Counted from the stretch's first letter, positions 1-13,237 are shown. The stretch: DNA of 64,000 bases from Fasciola hepatica (GCA_948099385.1 CANUEZ040000193.1:5468501-5532500), one strand, 5' to 3'. The notes: generated from the letters alone by a model not told the origin. Numbers and translations: made by a program.

Positions 1-1345
1 GCAAAATGGTTAGCCAATTTACTCAAGCCTGTCAGAGACACGGTTGCGAACGATGCAGTGAAGGACAGTTTCGAAATGTGTAACCTATTGCAAAACGAAA
101 ATATCCAGAACCGACATACGCTTAATATGAATATTACCTCACTATTTACAAATATCCCACTGGAAGAAACTATCGATCTTCTATGCCAAATAGTCAACAA
201 GCATAATATTCACATCAGACTACCGAATACCGAATTGACACGTTTACTGTTATTATGTACTTCTTTTGTGAAGTTCCGCTTTCTCAGTGAAGGATATCGA
301 CAAACTGACGGAGTTGCCATGGGCAGTCCATTGGGCCTTATCCTGTTGGATATTTTTATTTCTCACTTAGAAATAAGATTGAGAACAAAATATTCGACAT
401 GATAATCTATCGTCGTTACGTGGATGATATTTTTGTCATCACAAAGAGCAAATAATAAGTGGAAGAGCTGCATGCCTTGCTTAATAATCTACACCCAAAT
501 ACAAAGCTGACTATCCACAATGAGGACAATGACACCATAAGCTTATTAGACAATAACATTTTCCGCAATAACGATGGTTCAATCAGGAGGTCCGTTTATC
601 GAAAAGACACCGTGCTGTGGCAGTTTATCCACTTCAGCAGCTTCTCCCTGATAAGGTACAAAATAAACACAGTGCAAACAATGTTCTACAGAACACAGAA
701 GATTTGCCCAGAGGACACTTTGGATGAGGCAGTTAATCACATCACTAAAATTCTGACGGAAAATGGATAACAAACATCATTCTTGACAAAGTATGGTCAC
801 CTGAAACCAAGAAAGGATATTTCAACCACAGTGTCTGAGGTGAAAGTATATCTGAAACTCCCCTACAAGGATGACAATCTAAGTGAGTTGATCAAAAAAC
901 GCGTGAATTCAGCTGTCAGCCGCACCCACTACGCAGCCGATCCGGTGAATATGTATACACAACTAATCGACTGACTAGTTCATCGTTGAAGGAACCCTTG
1001 CTTATCCACGCCAAATGAAACTGCATATATCAATTCAAATGTGAGTGCCTAGCCATCTACATAGGCAGAACGGAAAGGCAGTTACGTCATAGAATGGCTG
1101 AACACATTCCATTTTGGCTTCAGAATACAATGAAGATCGATTTTACCACAACTGCATCATCAACCAAGCAAAGGTCAATCATATGTACGAGACTAAACAT
1201 TGCGTCAACGCAATTCAAGCGTTCAAAATAATCTACTCGATAACCAGTTCCAAACTATCAGGATACATTGGGGCCCTGTGAATCCGTGAACACAAACCTG
1301 AACTTTGCAAACAACGCGTACTTGTAATCAATTTATCATTGCCGT
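1..1345 (+). pseudogene. Penelope-like retroelement remnant (RT and GIY-YIG endonuclease)
   Basis: This is the decayed 3' part of a Penelope-like element, whose protein copies RNA into DNA and cuts the target with a GIY-YIG nuclease. Seen in order: an RT motif reading SLFTNIPL (about 139-165), GVAMGSPLG (about 310-338), the catalytic RRYVDDIFVI (about 411-440, in another frame), a downstream RT patch containing VYRKDT (about 595-612), and IYIGRTERQLRHRM (about 1054-1095), the GIY-YIG core. A typical Penelope-like C-terminal patch with REHKPELC follows at about 1281-1304. The frame changes at least once near 400, and stops interrupt the link between RT and endonuclease, so it is dead. The 5' end lies outside the window. 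Element class is confident; the subfamily is not identified. Confidence 0.88.
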
Positions 1346-1765
1346 AGTAGTGAGGTGTGATAATTATTGTGTGATCATCCTATAGATATGTGTGAATGTG
1401 TGCATCATGTGATTTTGAATTTGTTTATAAACTTTTCGTTCATTTATTTTGCTATAAAAATAATCATTTCAACTGCAGTGTGCACTTTGTAAAGATGCAG
1501 CGAAATGACCCAAGATACATCGTACACTCTATGTTTATGACTTCTGTTTTCAAATTTGTAACCGGGAAAGTGTGTTTCTTGATTCTAAATATGTTTTGTT
1601 CTCTTCAACGTGGTTCCAGTCAGCACCAGTGCAATCCATGTATGAGAACAAAACGAGTAAATATGAAAAGAAAAGTTGAGAACGACTGCCGAAAGGACTT
1701 CGGTTGATTGATTTCAGAAACGTTTGCTGGGAATTAACAAACCCGATCAACTCCACACGGTGGGC

Positions 1766-1785
1766 TATATATATATATATATATA
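1766..1785. repeat. (TA)n microsatellite, short
   Basis: Ten uninterrupted TA units lie beside repeat copy A (1826-1948). The related copy B is next to a much longer TA array. Confidence 0.9.
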
Positions 1786-1825
1786 CAGTTTTTTCCTTTT
1801 TTTAATGGCAACGTGTAGTGTTATT

Positions 1826-1948
1826 CAGTGCACAAAATAAGCGGTTGTTATAGCCCTTTTAGTTATATAACGTTGACTTACTGAGTATTTACTTACAAAA
1901 AATTCCCACTACCTTGGCTCAAACACTCTAGTGCTAGTGTAATATTTC
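1826..1948 (-). repeat. Dispersed repeat, copy A (inverted relative to copy B)
   Basis: The reverse complement of this segment matches 3913-4163. Shared parts include the tract reading TGAGCCAAGG, then GTAAGTAAATACTCAGTAAG, then ACAACCGCTTA and TTTTGTGCACTG. Copy A lacks about 150 bp that copy B carries between CCGCTTA and TTTTGTGCACTG. No coding capacity was seen. The repeat family is not recognised; a non-autonomous transposon is likely. Confidence 0.75.
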
Positions 1949-2089
1949 CATCCCATCTACGCCGATCAGTTCTTGGGAATGACTGTTTCTAAACCAGGTT
2001 CCGTGATCGGTTTAGCATTTAGGAGAAACATTTGAATGAAGAGGGGTAAAACCAAAAAGAAATGGGCCATCCAGGCTGTGCTATTGAAA

Positions 2090-2200
2090 TACTTTCACCG
2101 CAGCGATGTACTTAGCCGTCGGTGGTCATACGGTTCAGAACGTTTGGTTACTACCTCGGGGTTTATGGGTTCAAACCCCCCTTACAAGGAGAACTTCAGT
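2090..2200 (+). repeat. Possible tRNA-derived SINE fragment
   Basis: GGGTTCAAACCCC near 2167-2180 resembles a Pol III B box, the tRNA T-arm consensus GGTTCRANNCC. It follows a T/G-rich stretch that could hold a degenerate A box. No complete tRNA cloverleaf was found, so a tRNA gene is not claimed. Confidence 0.25.
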
Positions 2201-3049
2201 AGTAAACCATTGTCTATGTTTTTTTGTCATCCCTTCATATGACCTAATTGAACCGTATATGTTTCCTTAAAGCGTGACAGTCTGGTTGCCGGTTCTCTCC
2301 GAAAGTGTAAGGAATCTTTGTGGCTATAAATTGAAGTGCTCTAACAGCACTTATGCCAAAGACTGTAGTGGAAAAAGGCAATGTCACATGTTCGGCTTCG
2401 ACAGGAGGTATATAAGGCATAAGCTGACTTTGTTAACACAAGCCAGAAAAAGTATGTATTTTAGTGGGGCCATGTATTCCACCACCAAGCATCACTACTC
2501 TATCGATATGATAATAAAATAAAGTTGAATGCTTCTCTCAGGTTATGTTATTACTGGAATGTGATAACGAAACAAACAGCTTGAATCCTTTATACTGGTA
2601 CATCCAGCTGCGTTTTTCGGATAATTTTCCCAGCACCGTGATTCGGGATCGAACGCTCAACATTAAGTTCGCAGAGCATCATTCTGGAAAGCGGAGTGTC
2701 GCCAGATGTCATCCGGATCTTGGAACTTAACTTTGCGATTTGAAAATTGCACGTGAATTTTCCATTGTATTATTCAACTCTGTTTTGACCAAACATTTGA
2801 CATTTGAAAACGGTGCCCTATACTGTCCATTCACGGGAAACACTAGAAGAACTTCATGGAAACAGTTATGATAAAACCAAATAGGAGCGACTGTAGGTTC
2901 AGCACACTACCACGTCCCCTCTGTTTACATTGCTCGTAGGTTATGATTACGCAATTCGACTACTTTCATTCGTTCAGTAAGTTGAAAATATATATCGAAA
3001 CATTTTGTTCTGGCTAGTGACAATTTTTTCTCAGCAGGCCTGCCTTTCT

Positions 3050-3243
3050 AGCGCAGGCATTTGGTCTCCTAAAGTACCCACTAACAACCATCCGAGCATG
3101 GAGTATTCTCAGTTTTATCGCATTCTGAATAATACACACGTTCTGTACAAAGAAATCGTGAAGTACCCTGGGCACGATCGGGATAGACTCGCACAACTCG
3201 GGCAAATAAAGGAATTCGCACAATTCCTGTATTCTAGACCGTA
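3050..3243 (+). CDS. Candidate terminal exon, function unknown
   Basis: The open frame ends in a stop at 3241-3243 and contains MEYSQFYRILNN and KEIVKYPGHDRDR. It is preceded by acceptor-like pyrimidine tracts (TTTTTTCTCAGCAG near 3028-3039 and CTTTCTAG ending at 3050). The hydrophilic composition looks protein-like, but there is no homologue in the window and no clear upstream exon. It could be chance. Confidence 0.2.
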
Positions 3244-3752
3244 ATCGACCGGTGTCACGTGTTCAGCTCCGCCACAGTATATTTGCGATCTATTTCATAG
3301 AAATTGAATCTTTTCGTATATTTCCAGACTAAAATGTGATTCAAGAGGAAGTCATTTCCAGAGCATCCCATGTTGTTTAACTGTTTTTGAGTTTTTATCC
3401 ACCCGCGTTTTAACTTGAACTCCACAGTAGGAACAATCAGCAATGAATCCAATATGCAATAGTTTTTCATGAATTACTCCGAAACGAAACCAGCCGGATT
3501 CTGCTACACTTGAGTTCTAAGTGGATCACAAGAGGTTTCTCTTTGAACTACGGGATAAATCCTAGTTCGACATCAAATAATCTGCAAGGCCACAACACCT
3601 GAGCAATTGATATTTTTTTATATTTCCGCTTTATATAGTTAGCGCATCAACTCATATTCCGGACCAAATTTACTGCCACACTTTACTCGGTCCTCAGGCA
3701 TTTGAATAAACAAGGCTTACATGATGATTTATAATGTTTACTAAATGAATAA

Positions 3753-4163
<411 letters not shown>

Positions 4164-4169
4164 GTAAAG

Positions 4170-7100
4170 CTCAGCAGTAGATGTGTCCCGTGTGCCAGTT
4201 GAGGATAAATCAGAAGTTCTACTTTCGCTACTCATAGCTATTTTGAAGATGGTTATTACATTACCCCATAAGAGCCGAAATCAGTATCAACGAATCGTTG
4301 CTCTGAAAGTGCAGGTGACAGTCCTGTCATGACCACTTGAACATACTGACTCATCTCAGTGACGGTATTAGTTGTAGGCCCATGCATATTTTCTGCCTTA
4401 CTATCAGTGGGTTGGATCGACATAATATGATTGTAAGCTCGCTCCTTTCGCATTATTCGAAACTCATCCTCATTTCAAACATATTAAACAAGTTAATCTT
4501 TGCAAGTCTCTCATGAATACGAGTAAAAGTGAAGGTTCTAATTGTCTTTCTCATTGTCGGATGTGTGAAGCGAATAATCTTAGAAATAATCCCGGCTGAT
4601 TCCGCATTTTCTACGATAATAGTTTGTTATGAATAACATTTCGTTAGAAACTTTGACAACACTTCTCTGTTTTACATACTGGTCATCGCACTGATGACAT
4701 TTCCGAAGTTCATTGGATACCTTCACCAAATACATCAGTAGGTCTTGATCTTTTTGTGTGAGCTTTTGGGCTTGGTATTTGAAATACCGACGGTAGTGAT
4801 GTGATTGTTTATCACAATTTATTGTGAAAGATGCTCTCCAATACTTTCCACAGCCCTGGGCTCAGTTATTAAACGTGCTTCTATGCCCGGAAATTCGGAT
4901 GAGCTAAGGTCATTCATCATTTCATCCGTATTATCATTTCAAAATGTACCGTGAGTAAGGATACTCGTGTTAGTGGGAATATATCCTGATCACATACATG
5001 TCACTGAGTGTTTGTTTATTGAATATATAAAGGCCTGATATAGCTGCAGAATCTCTTTAGCTTTCTGACTGGTGCAACATCTATGTAAATACTCAAATAA
5101 ATTGTATTATTCCAGTCAGATGGCTACCTCAGAAACTAATGAAGAAAGATAACAAATTCTACGAACTGCTTCGTAAATCGGTAGTTGTACACTCGGTTCA
5201 TAGCAGGCCATGTGTGTAAACATGAAACTGGGTGAAGTGTTCCACTCATGAAATCTCAGTGCCAGTCAATAATCATATTCAATTTCTTTCGAAAGTACAC
5301 AACCAATTACAGAATCCGATCCAATACTCGTTTCCAATCTAAGATCTCTCATTACCCCTTTCAAATGTGTAGCTTCCCCAAAAACTGTCATTTTTCAGAA
5401 TGAGGTAAAGTTCTACCGAACTCTTACCAAAAGATCCAGGTAGTGTCTGTAAAAACGTATACACCGATGTGTTACCTTCACTCTCCATTAGGTGCTGTTC
5501 ACAAAGCCAGACAAATTGTGGCCTATCGAGAATTCGGTTTTATAAGCCAATTCTCAGTGATTATTATGACTTTTTACATACCTGGAATTTAATCTTCTAC
5601 CGCTGTCATAAAAATCTTTGGTGGAAAGACGACACCATACAATAATTTGTTAGATACACTATCGAAATCCTCATACTGGCTAGTACACTTTATCTGCAAT
5701 ATAAATGCATCTCTACACCAGTGCAAACCTACATTTTTGAGTACGCACATGTCTATCCTACTCGTTAACATCCATATCTCTCCTCCATGTCCCTCTCACT
5801 GAGTTGGAGCACTTCTCCAACACCTTCGCGAAAAGTCTCAAAAAAGGACCGATTCCTCGAGCTGATTGATAGATTCAATAAGCACTGTGAAGCTTCCTAC
5901 TGGACTGGATGCAGAACACGATTTATTTTGTGAAAATAAGATGTATTTAGTCTAAGGCCACCCTCAACTGTCGGGACTTCTGGTCGAGCAATTACTCTCA
6001 CAAACTAAAACAAAGTCAACCACAAATGATTTTCACAAAACCTGGATGGCGAACACAGAACGCAAAAATATGACGAAGATCCTCTTGCGCAACACGAGGG
6101 ATGGCTGCAGAGTTTGATTCAGGTATATTCTCATTCTCTGGTCAGATTGTATATTGCGATCGCCCGAATATCTTTTGAAACTACCAGTCGCAGAAAAGTT
6201 TAACATATACGTTTCAAACTAATAAATCTAGGCCTATCTTAAACTTGTATTTGCCTGTGGAAGAGTCAACAACTGTTCTGTCACTGTCATCTTGCAGTAT
6301 TTCATGATAAGCTTGATCAAATAATTTACCGTTTTGTTCCTCACATGCAACGTCGTATGTAGTTACGTGACACCTGTCGTGTCAAACATTCACTGGGACT
6401 CATTTGATGAAACTCGAGTTTGCGAGACATGGAGAATTCATATTAACTAACTGTCGAACACAATTAATCATAATGTAGACAAGCCTTCGGTCGTGCAATT
6501 TACCCGTGCGCATTCTGCTCAATATAGGTGTACATTTCTGTCACCAGTGTGGCTGTGTTGCCTATGCCTTGATGCTTGTCAAAGGCTCCAATTGCTGTCA
6601 TCATTTTCATGATATCATGTTTTTTGAAGACGCAACACGAGCCTCAATAATGCCATCTGACGTGTTCCACCAGAAGCATGTCTCAAGTCTGCAATGGTTT
6701 TCTAGTCCATATTGGACTATTGACCGATTGGCCGCCCAATAAAGTAACCGTATTCAGAAAGGAACCTCATGTTAACGGATTTGGTTCTGGATACTGTGCT
6801 ACGGTAACCAGTTCACCTCGGGTAAGATTATTTATTTGTATGGAAGTCTTTTACCCAGTCAGATGGTTACCCTGATCCTTCTGGTTCATCAGAACAATGA
6901 GCGGTTCCACGTGTATCTCTGCGATCCCTCCTCCGATAAAGTACACCGAACTATAATCATTTTCAGTCCCGTCAACAGCAGAGTCTCTCAACAACACACA
7001 CCTGAATGAGGGACAAACTCTATACAGGGATTCTTATCTATTCGTCCTCAATTGGTTCATCCCTTATACACGGGACACCCCGCACTCATGAATATGTTGG

Positions 7101-8700
7101 TCTTCCTTGTGATTGTTCAGCTTTCGCAGTTTCACTGGATCATAATCACCGCTGGAGTTATATTAAATAGCATCACCAACAACCAGTTAAGCCCAACAGT
7201 TACGTCATTCATGGAAAATAATTCCGAAAATCCGCTTACCAGTGATTCCGCGAATGCCAGCAGACCATGAAACTAGCGTGAACACGCGTTGAGTTTTGCC
7301 CAAAGTGGAAGGCGTGTCATGCATCGGACAAACTTCAATCTCTCAAGTTACAGTTCAACCGGACAAAATAAAAGCACATAAATAGAACACACCAGTTAGT
7401 GAAAATACAAATTATCCGTCAATGCAGAAAAAAGCAAGAGCACGTAAGCGGTGTTGTGGCAATATACAACATTTCCTGGTGAAAGAACCATTCCAAATTT
7501 TCCCTGGAAATATTTTGTAGGGTTGGTTTTTGCCATCATAACTTCTCTCGTTATCGGAGCACTGCTTTTAGTACCCTGTACATTAAGGTGTATTAGCTAA
7601 TTACAAAATAAATGAATACTCGTAGTGATTGCGTTCAAGTTTACGTGTTACTTGTTGTTGTTATAGACTGCAAAAGTGCCCCAACGTGAATTGATTTTAG
7701 TGACATCTGCCCCGTTACAAATTAAAATATGCTAACTTGGACATAATCATCAAAATCCGTCCTAGTCCCACTCCTGAAATGAAAAAAACTCCTGTTTGAA
7801 TTGGTGATCATCTCCTCATTGCCGTCAGACTCAAAACAGGTTCCTCTTTGACACGTTGTTTACTATTCCGGTCACCAAAACCAATTTGCCGCTCATCAAC
7901 ATTGCCCCATTTGAAATATCCCGTTCCAATTTTTCTGAATGGTTTTCTGGATGGTCGTATTTTCTTCCAGACTAAAGTACGAAGACTCCGAGTGGGATGC
8001 TCTGTATGAGTTTTTTTTGCAAACAACGGTGAAATTCCTTCATCACTGCGAAAGTCCTCACAAAGTCAAATTGAACATGCCATAAACTACACGATCAGAC
8101 TTCTGCGAGAAGTCACTCATTCTTGACCAGCCAAGAACCACGGGTATCAAACAAGTATGTCCCTTCCTGTTCTTCTGTTAAAAAAACAAACAAGCTTGCT
8201 TGCGCAGTTCCTCGCTTCTATGAGGGAAATTATTCAGATATGATACTTACATAGTAGATGCTCACATCGAAAAAAATTTCAAATATTCATCCGTCTTCGG
8301 ATTTCTTTTTAACTAATAACTATCTTGTGTACTCAGAATTTGACCCAGATTTCTCACAAGACTTCGGGTTGTTTAGAAACACGAAAGCATTTTTTCCGCT
8401 GGTCCGGAAGACATATTACACACTTGCAAAATGTGAAATAATGAATTCCGTTCTTATAAACTGGTCAAATACTTGTCTCCTGGACAATCATAACAGCTTT
8501 ACCTATTCTTAAATAGTGTTCTTTCACCATTCTGTCACAAAGGCATTGGTATATCATATTCATTCTCGCCGACCGCGGGTTAATCGAGTTTTCACATTGT
8601 GTTCCAATTTTTTTCCCAAAGTCCTTACACATTTTGTGCACAGACAAAACATAGAAATCGGAAATCACAAGCGTACTTCTAAATGCTGAAAACAAAGTGC
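4170..8700. other. No supportable gene
   Basis: About 4.5 kb of AT-rich sequence with only short frames of about chance length on both strands. Two of these, the + frame at 8258-8512 and the - frame at 7808-8026, read protein-like but have no splice, signal or conservation support. No repeat structure or RNA gene was recognised. Confidence 0.5.
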
Positions 8701-8719
8701 AGCGCGATTGCACTGCATA

Positions 8720-9000
8720 TAAATCCATTTAAATAACTCAAGCACCGTGAATTTAGGAGATCCATATTTCTCAGTCCCATTCCACATAAGCACATTGTAG
8801 ATAAGACAACACGCGTTAACCACGAAGTAAGTAAATATTCGCATAACCAATTTCATTTACAATATAGAGACATAAAACATGTGGTAAATTAGAACGTTTA
8901 CCTCAAGACAACAACTACAATGACCACCTGGTGACCTCGATGGATTCAGAGTAGATCTTGGCCTTTCTTCTATGTTGTTTTCCGCAGTTCCTGAGATAAA
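8720..9000 (+). pseudogene. Diverged copy of the 39.04-39.30 kb exon-1/intron-1 region
   Basis: This block aligns by eye with 39.07-39.31 kb. The shared donor is GAAGTAAGT at 8826 against AAGTGGGTAAGT at 39141. Downstream, GTTTACCTCAAGA (8896 and 39216), ACAATGA and TGACCT match, and the match continues to GCAGTTCCTGAG against GCAGTTACCTAG. The exon frame before the donor reads HKHIVDKTTRVNHE against YKTIPDKDVKIAKKW, with K, I, D and K aligned. The initiator ATG and a clean signal peptide are missing here, so this is probably a dead paralogue of the 39 kb gene. The coding part diverges more than the intron tract. Confidence 0.45.
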
Positions 9001-9415
9001 TCAGTGTCATCAGTGATTTTTATGCAGCAGAACGTAGTTATGTTGACCCAAATACAATGTTCGGGCCATCACCATTTCAAGCAACCACACGTTTGTGTGC
9101 AACCCCATTGACATAATATGAAGCAATGGTATTTTCCAGATCTATTCAATCAATTATTCTCGTTGTCATAATCAAACCTGAAAACACGCAATTTAAATCC
9201 ATAACAGCAATATCTGATTTGTTTACTCGAAATATGCTACTTATGATTTCAATTTTCTTTTCCCCTCAAGTGGTTGGGTATTATTTGAGGAAATTTCCAC
9301 AATCGCAACTGGTTCTTACCTGTGATTTTCGGAGGCTTTCAATTCAAAAAAGTATATATTGGATATACCAACCCAATGCTCTGTTTGACAGTGGATGGCA
9401 GTTCAGACCATATAA

Positions 9416-9882
9416 AATTTCCCGCAAATCAGTTGGCTAGTGGATGCCTATCATGTATGTTTCGTTGCTGACGAGCACCAGCGTAGATATTCTTTCAAAG
9501 TGCAAACTTTTGTTCCAAGCTTGGAAAAATGGTGTGCAGCTGAAGCAGTTTGGCAATCACCACGTGGAAAACAATCACCTACCTGGGGCTACCAAATCAA
9601 AAAACGAATAATAAAAACAGTTTCGGGTATTTGTGACAATTGCGATGATTTGCTTGCCCTATCAAAAACAGGTTTATTCGCTGTACAGACGTGTGATGAA
9701 TCGGCTACAGTGTACTACAAGCGCAAACCTGTCTGTTTTCAAAAAGAAATGGGATATGTAAGCTTTTTGTCTCGAAATTATGACATTTTACCCCAATTTG
9801 CACAATACACTTACATGGAAAGCTCGATATTCAATGGTAATAATGAAATTGTTTTGCTCCCTACTAATGTTAGACGTGTCTG
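9416..9882 (+). CDS. Coding-like frame, about 155 codons, unknown protein
   Basis: This is one of the longest + frames. It is cysteine-bearing and hydrophilic, with patches such as DAYHVCFVADEH, KTVSGICDNCDD and KRKPVCFQKEMGY. A frame of this length is mildly surprising for the local composition. A possible donor, AATG|GTAATA near 9836, and an acceptor, ACTAATGTTAG ending at 9873, would remove a 38-bp intron with a CTACTAAT branch-like site. The next exon would then read through NSRGRCICAN. No family was recognised. Alternatively, a single indel near 9870 joins it to the next frame (to 10125), as expected of a pseudogene. Confidence 0.35.
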
Positions 9883-10099
9883 ACAAGAATAGCCGTGGCA
9901 GGTGCATATGCGCAAACGTACGTTGATTCATTAACCATCACATTTAATGAGACATACACCGGTATTGCCGTTTCTAAACGTGAGGTATGCCACGACGTGT
10001 TGCATACAGACGTAATCATGATTGATTCCGAGTATCCGATAAATTGCCAATTTGCCATGATTTGCAACCTAATGCACTCCTCCACAGTGGTGCATCTAG

Positions 10100-10312
10100 C
10101 GAAACTTCCACATTACGATATTTGAAGTGAGTCCAGTAAATGCCATTTTTCTGTGTAATAATTAGTGCTTATTCCAGTTTGATGAATACCCCAATGTTCC
10201 ACTACGCCCAGTTAATCTGAGGCAAGAGAAGACTTCGATCCTCAACAAACAAAAAGCTGCAATAAGCCTACATGGCATAAAGTGTGCAATTTTTCTACGT
10301 AAAGAAGAATAA
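10100..10312 (+). CDS. Candidate two-exon 3' end (27-nt micro-exon, 51-bp intron, last exon)
   Basis: The exon at 10100-10126 (acceptor CATCTAG, donor GTGAGT) reads RNFHITIFE. A 51-bp intron (10127-10177) ends in CTTATTCCAG. The last exon (10178-10312) stays in phase for 44 codons, starts FDEYPNVPLRPV and ends RKEE before a TAA. An AATAAA overlaps this stop (10308-10313). The phase match across a short intron with good splice sites supports transcription. The upstream exons are unclear; the 9416 frame is a candidate. Function is unknown. Confidence 0.35.
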
Positions 10313-11174
10313 AATATATTTCAAAGGTTCGTAATATGTTCCCACATAAGCTGTGACACCTAACGTCGACCACCCGCCTTTTTTGGGTCCGAAGCATTCT
10401 TTGGTTTATTTGATAACAACCTCAAATTAGTGAATTCCAATTTCTAACCGGTTAAAATAACTTCACAAGGTATCAGATTTTTCATCATGCTATTTATGAG
10501 AGACCCAAGCAGATGTTTGGTCCTGTCGACTGTGGTTTATGATAGTGATGGGCTGCATTTAGTTATGATGTAACTGATGCTTATCGTTCATTTCATACCG
10601 TATGTTTGTCCTTTAACCAGGATTTGGATGAAAAGGTGCGATGAAGATTTATCAAGCAGTGCCGTCCATAACTGAGCCAGCAGAACGGAATTCAACAACG
10701 AACTAGCGTGATTATTTTTTCTTCATGCAATATACAAAACTTACTTCCATTCAACGAATACTTGCGAAAATCGATGAAAAACGTCTCCGTTTCTAGGTGC
10801 ACATATATAAATCCACATCCAGGTAAATGAGCAGAAAGTGGTAAAGAAGTGACACAGTACTTCATCATCAATAATGAGTCGAATCTCTCAATCCGAAGGT
10901 ACAATTGAAGTAAGATGACGAATATTATTTCTCTCCTACAAAAATTATTTTAACTATTTACGTATAGTTTCAACGAGTAAAAATTAAGAACACCAAGCCA
11001 TAAATTATTGTACCGCAAATGCGGCAAATAAAATGGCATTGCCGTCATGTGATTTGTGACCAATACCATGAAATAACCACAAAGTGAAATCACAGATATG
11101 AGCAACGTAAAAGTCCTTTTAGGTGTTCCCTCCAAGTTTTTCGTTGCATCGACCGATCAGTGGGCCTCTCGTAA

Positions 11175-11780
11175 GAACTGGTCATCAGATTGGTCAAAAT
11201 GTTTAGGGTGATTGATGAAGTCTCTATTTCGGAACGCCAAATTAAGGGATCTTTTACCGATGGTCCATGGGGAGAACGTTCTGTGGAAGTTCATTTCATG
11301 CATAAACGCGCTTATCACATTGCATACGTTTACACTGAAAAAAGTTTCGTGGTTTTTTCCCGTCTGATTTTCCACGGGTAGGTAGCCTCGTTTCCCTGTT
11401 TTCGAGTGGTGAGCCGATTTTATTATGGTGAATGTGAGAATTCTACAGGTACTGACAACCACAAGCTTATCGTTTGCTACATTCATCGACGTGACACTGA
11501 CTATTCAATGGATACCTTCCGAACAGACAGCAGTGTTTGTTCCTTAGCTTCGTGGGAGAAAAAATATGAGGAAGACGTGTCGTTACCAAATTTCGTTGGA
11601 ATATACGTGAAAAACACGGGTTCAAATACAATCATACCTCAAATTAGAATTCATAGCACAAGTGTTTTTTTTTCTTCAAAGAAACGTGCTGAACTATTAC
11701 CTTCGGTTAAAATGGAAACATTCACTTGTCCACCTCCTGTGTGGGCTCACTTTACAGAGGGTTGCCGTCGACCTACATGA
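11175..11780 (+). pseudogene. Long frame interrupted by one TAG; extracellular-type protein
   Basis: A single reading frame runs from 11175 to 11780 with only one stop inside it, TAG at 11379-11381. It contains VIDEVSISER, ERSVEVHFMHKRAYHIAYVY, then YYGECENSTGTDNHKL, SSVCSLASWEKK and METFTCPPPVWAH. About 200 codons with one stop is far longer than expected for noncoding DNA. It looks like an exon or intronless copy with one nonsense mutation. The first part loosely resembles the beta-strand pattern of a secreted ML-type domain, which is weak inference. A splice removing the TAG in frame was not found. Confidence 0.4.
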
Positions 11781-12561
11781 AGTGATCAACTTGCATACGA
11801 ATACCTGCTGCTAAAATATTCAATTTCGTATTTTGAACAAAGAAAGCGATGTTCGCTAATGGAGGTTAGACGTGAACAGTCTCAGAATGGCAGGCGTAAT
11901 AATGTACCATCCAGTTATTGGCGCTATACAATATAGACCGGACTTTCATATTTGCAGTCATTTGCACAAAAAAATACATTTCAAGTTGAGATTATATTCA
12001 AAGACATATCTTATTAAAATTTTCCAGATGAATTTGAGATTCAATAGTGTGACCACCCAAGTCGAAATGGACTGAACGAGAAATCAAGGTCGGAGATTAC
12101 TTTTTCAAGTTGTACATGGCCAATCATATTTACGCAATATAACAACTGAGTGTATTATGCATAAATATCGTGTTGTGCAGAGTATGATTAGCAGGAGACT
12201 GATAGTCCTTGAATTTTTCAGAGCACCATATAAAATCGTCAATTTTTGTAGTAAACATTTCAGGAGGGTCTTTGAAAATAAGAGAATAAAGATGAAACAA
12301 AAATATACAAAACACAAAAGTAGCAAATTTTACGACCGCATTGATCAATAATAAAAAATACAGGAAAGCTTGATCCTCAAACGGTCAATCACATATGGTC
12401 AGATTTATAATTGTTCCAACAAACAGTCTTATCAGTGGGTGAGTCATCGAGATTTTTCCTCAAAAATATTCAATAAAACCGTTAGTAGATCCCAATTTTA
12501 CTTTCAAGTGAATTTCAGCTAGAGCTCCCTACTGTTTGTTACAATTCAATCACACTTCAGA

Positions 12562-12723
12562 ATGGTTGAATCAGCATTTGTATCTGCGGTAAAACTCTCA
12601 GTGCGTTGTGTGATATTTGCTTTGTTTGATTTCGAAATCTGTTTCAACATCCGCCTAACGGAACCCTATATTTTATTAGGACTAACATTTTGCCCCTTTG
12701 CTTTCGCTGTGCACGGCACTTAA
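12562..12723 (+). CDS. Possible first exon or short ORF with hydrophobic N-terminus
   Basis: An ATG frame of 53 codons starts MVESAFVSAVKLSV and contains a hydrophobic stretch. A donor-like GCG|GTAAAA lies at 12588/12589 in phase 0, which would be compatible with the phase-0 acceptor of the 13238 exon. Either reading is speculative. Confidence 0.2.
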   Translation: MVESAFVSAVKLSVRCVIFALFDFEICFNIRLTEPYILLGLTFCPFAFAVHGT

Positions 12724-13237
12724 TATCGTATTTATATGCGACCTCAATTATGTTTTATTACATATGAAGCCTGGAAAGCACAATCTAGGCCGTACACCCT
12801 TCATACTATGGAGTACTAAAATAAGACATGACCCATGTACTAAAGACACAAAATGAAGGGCCTCACAATCTTATTTTCCTCTCAACTGCAACATCAGGAA
12901 AGAGAAAAATTGATATGTACTCGTCAAATAAAGGCGAGATCCCATGGTAAAGAATAATCACAATACAGTTGAGGGATTATCGATAGTTGTTCGAATAATA
13001 GAATTTATGTCGACAGAGATGGCCTCGTTTAACAACGGTATTCTAGTTCCTCACGATGAATTCGAATCAGCCTTTTACATTTCCTGGCTAAAGTAGAAGG
13101 GACTATAGTGTTGCAATCATAAGTGAGAGAAAAAGAACTGGAATGAAAAGCTTCCACAAATTCTGTTGTTATAATTCTGTTTAAAATCCCATGAATATCG
13201 AACCGAGATGATGAAACTTTATTGTGTTCTTTTATAG

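Noticed and set aside
11157..11486. 109-codon minus-strand frame
   Set aside because: Shadow of the better-supported plus-strand frame across the same interval.
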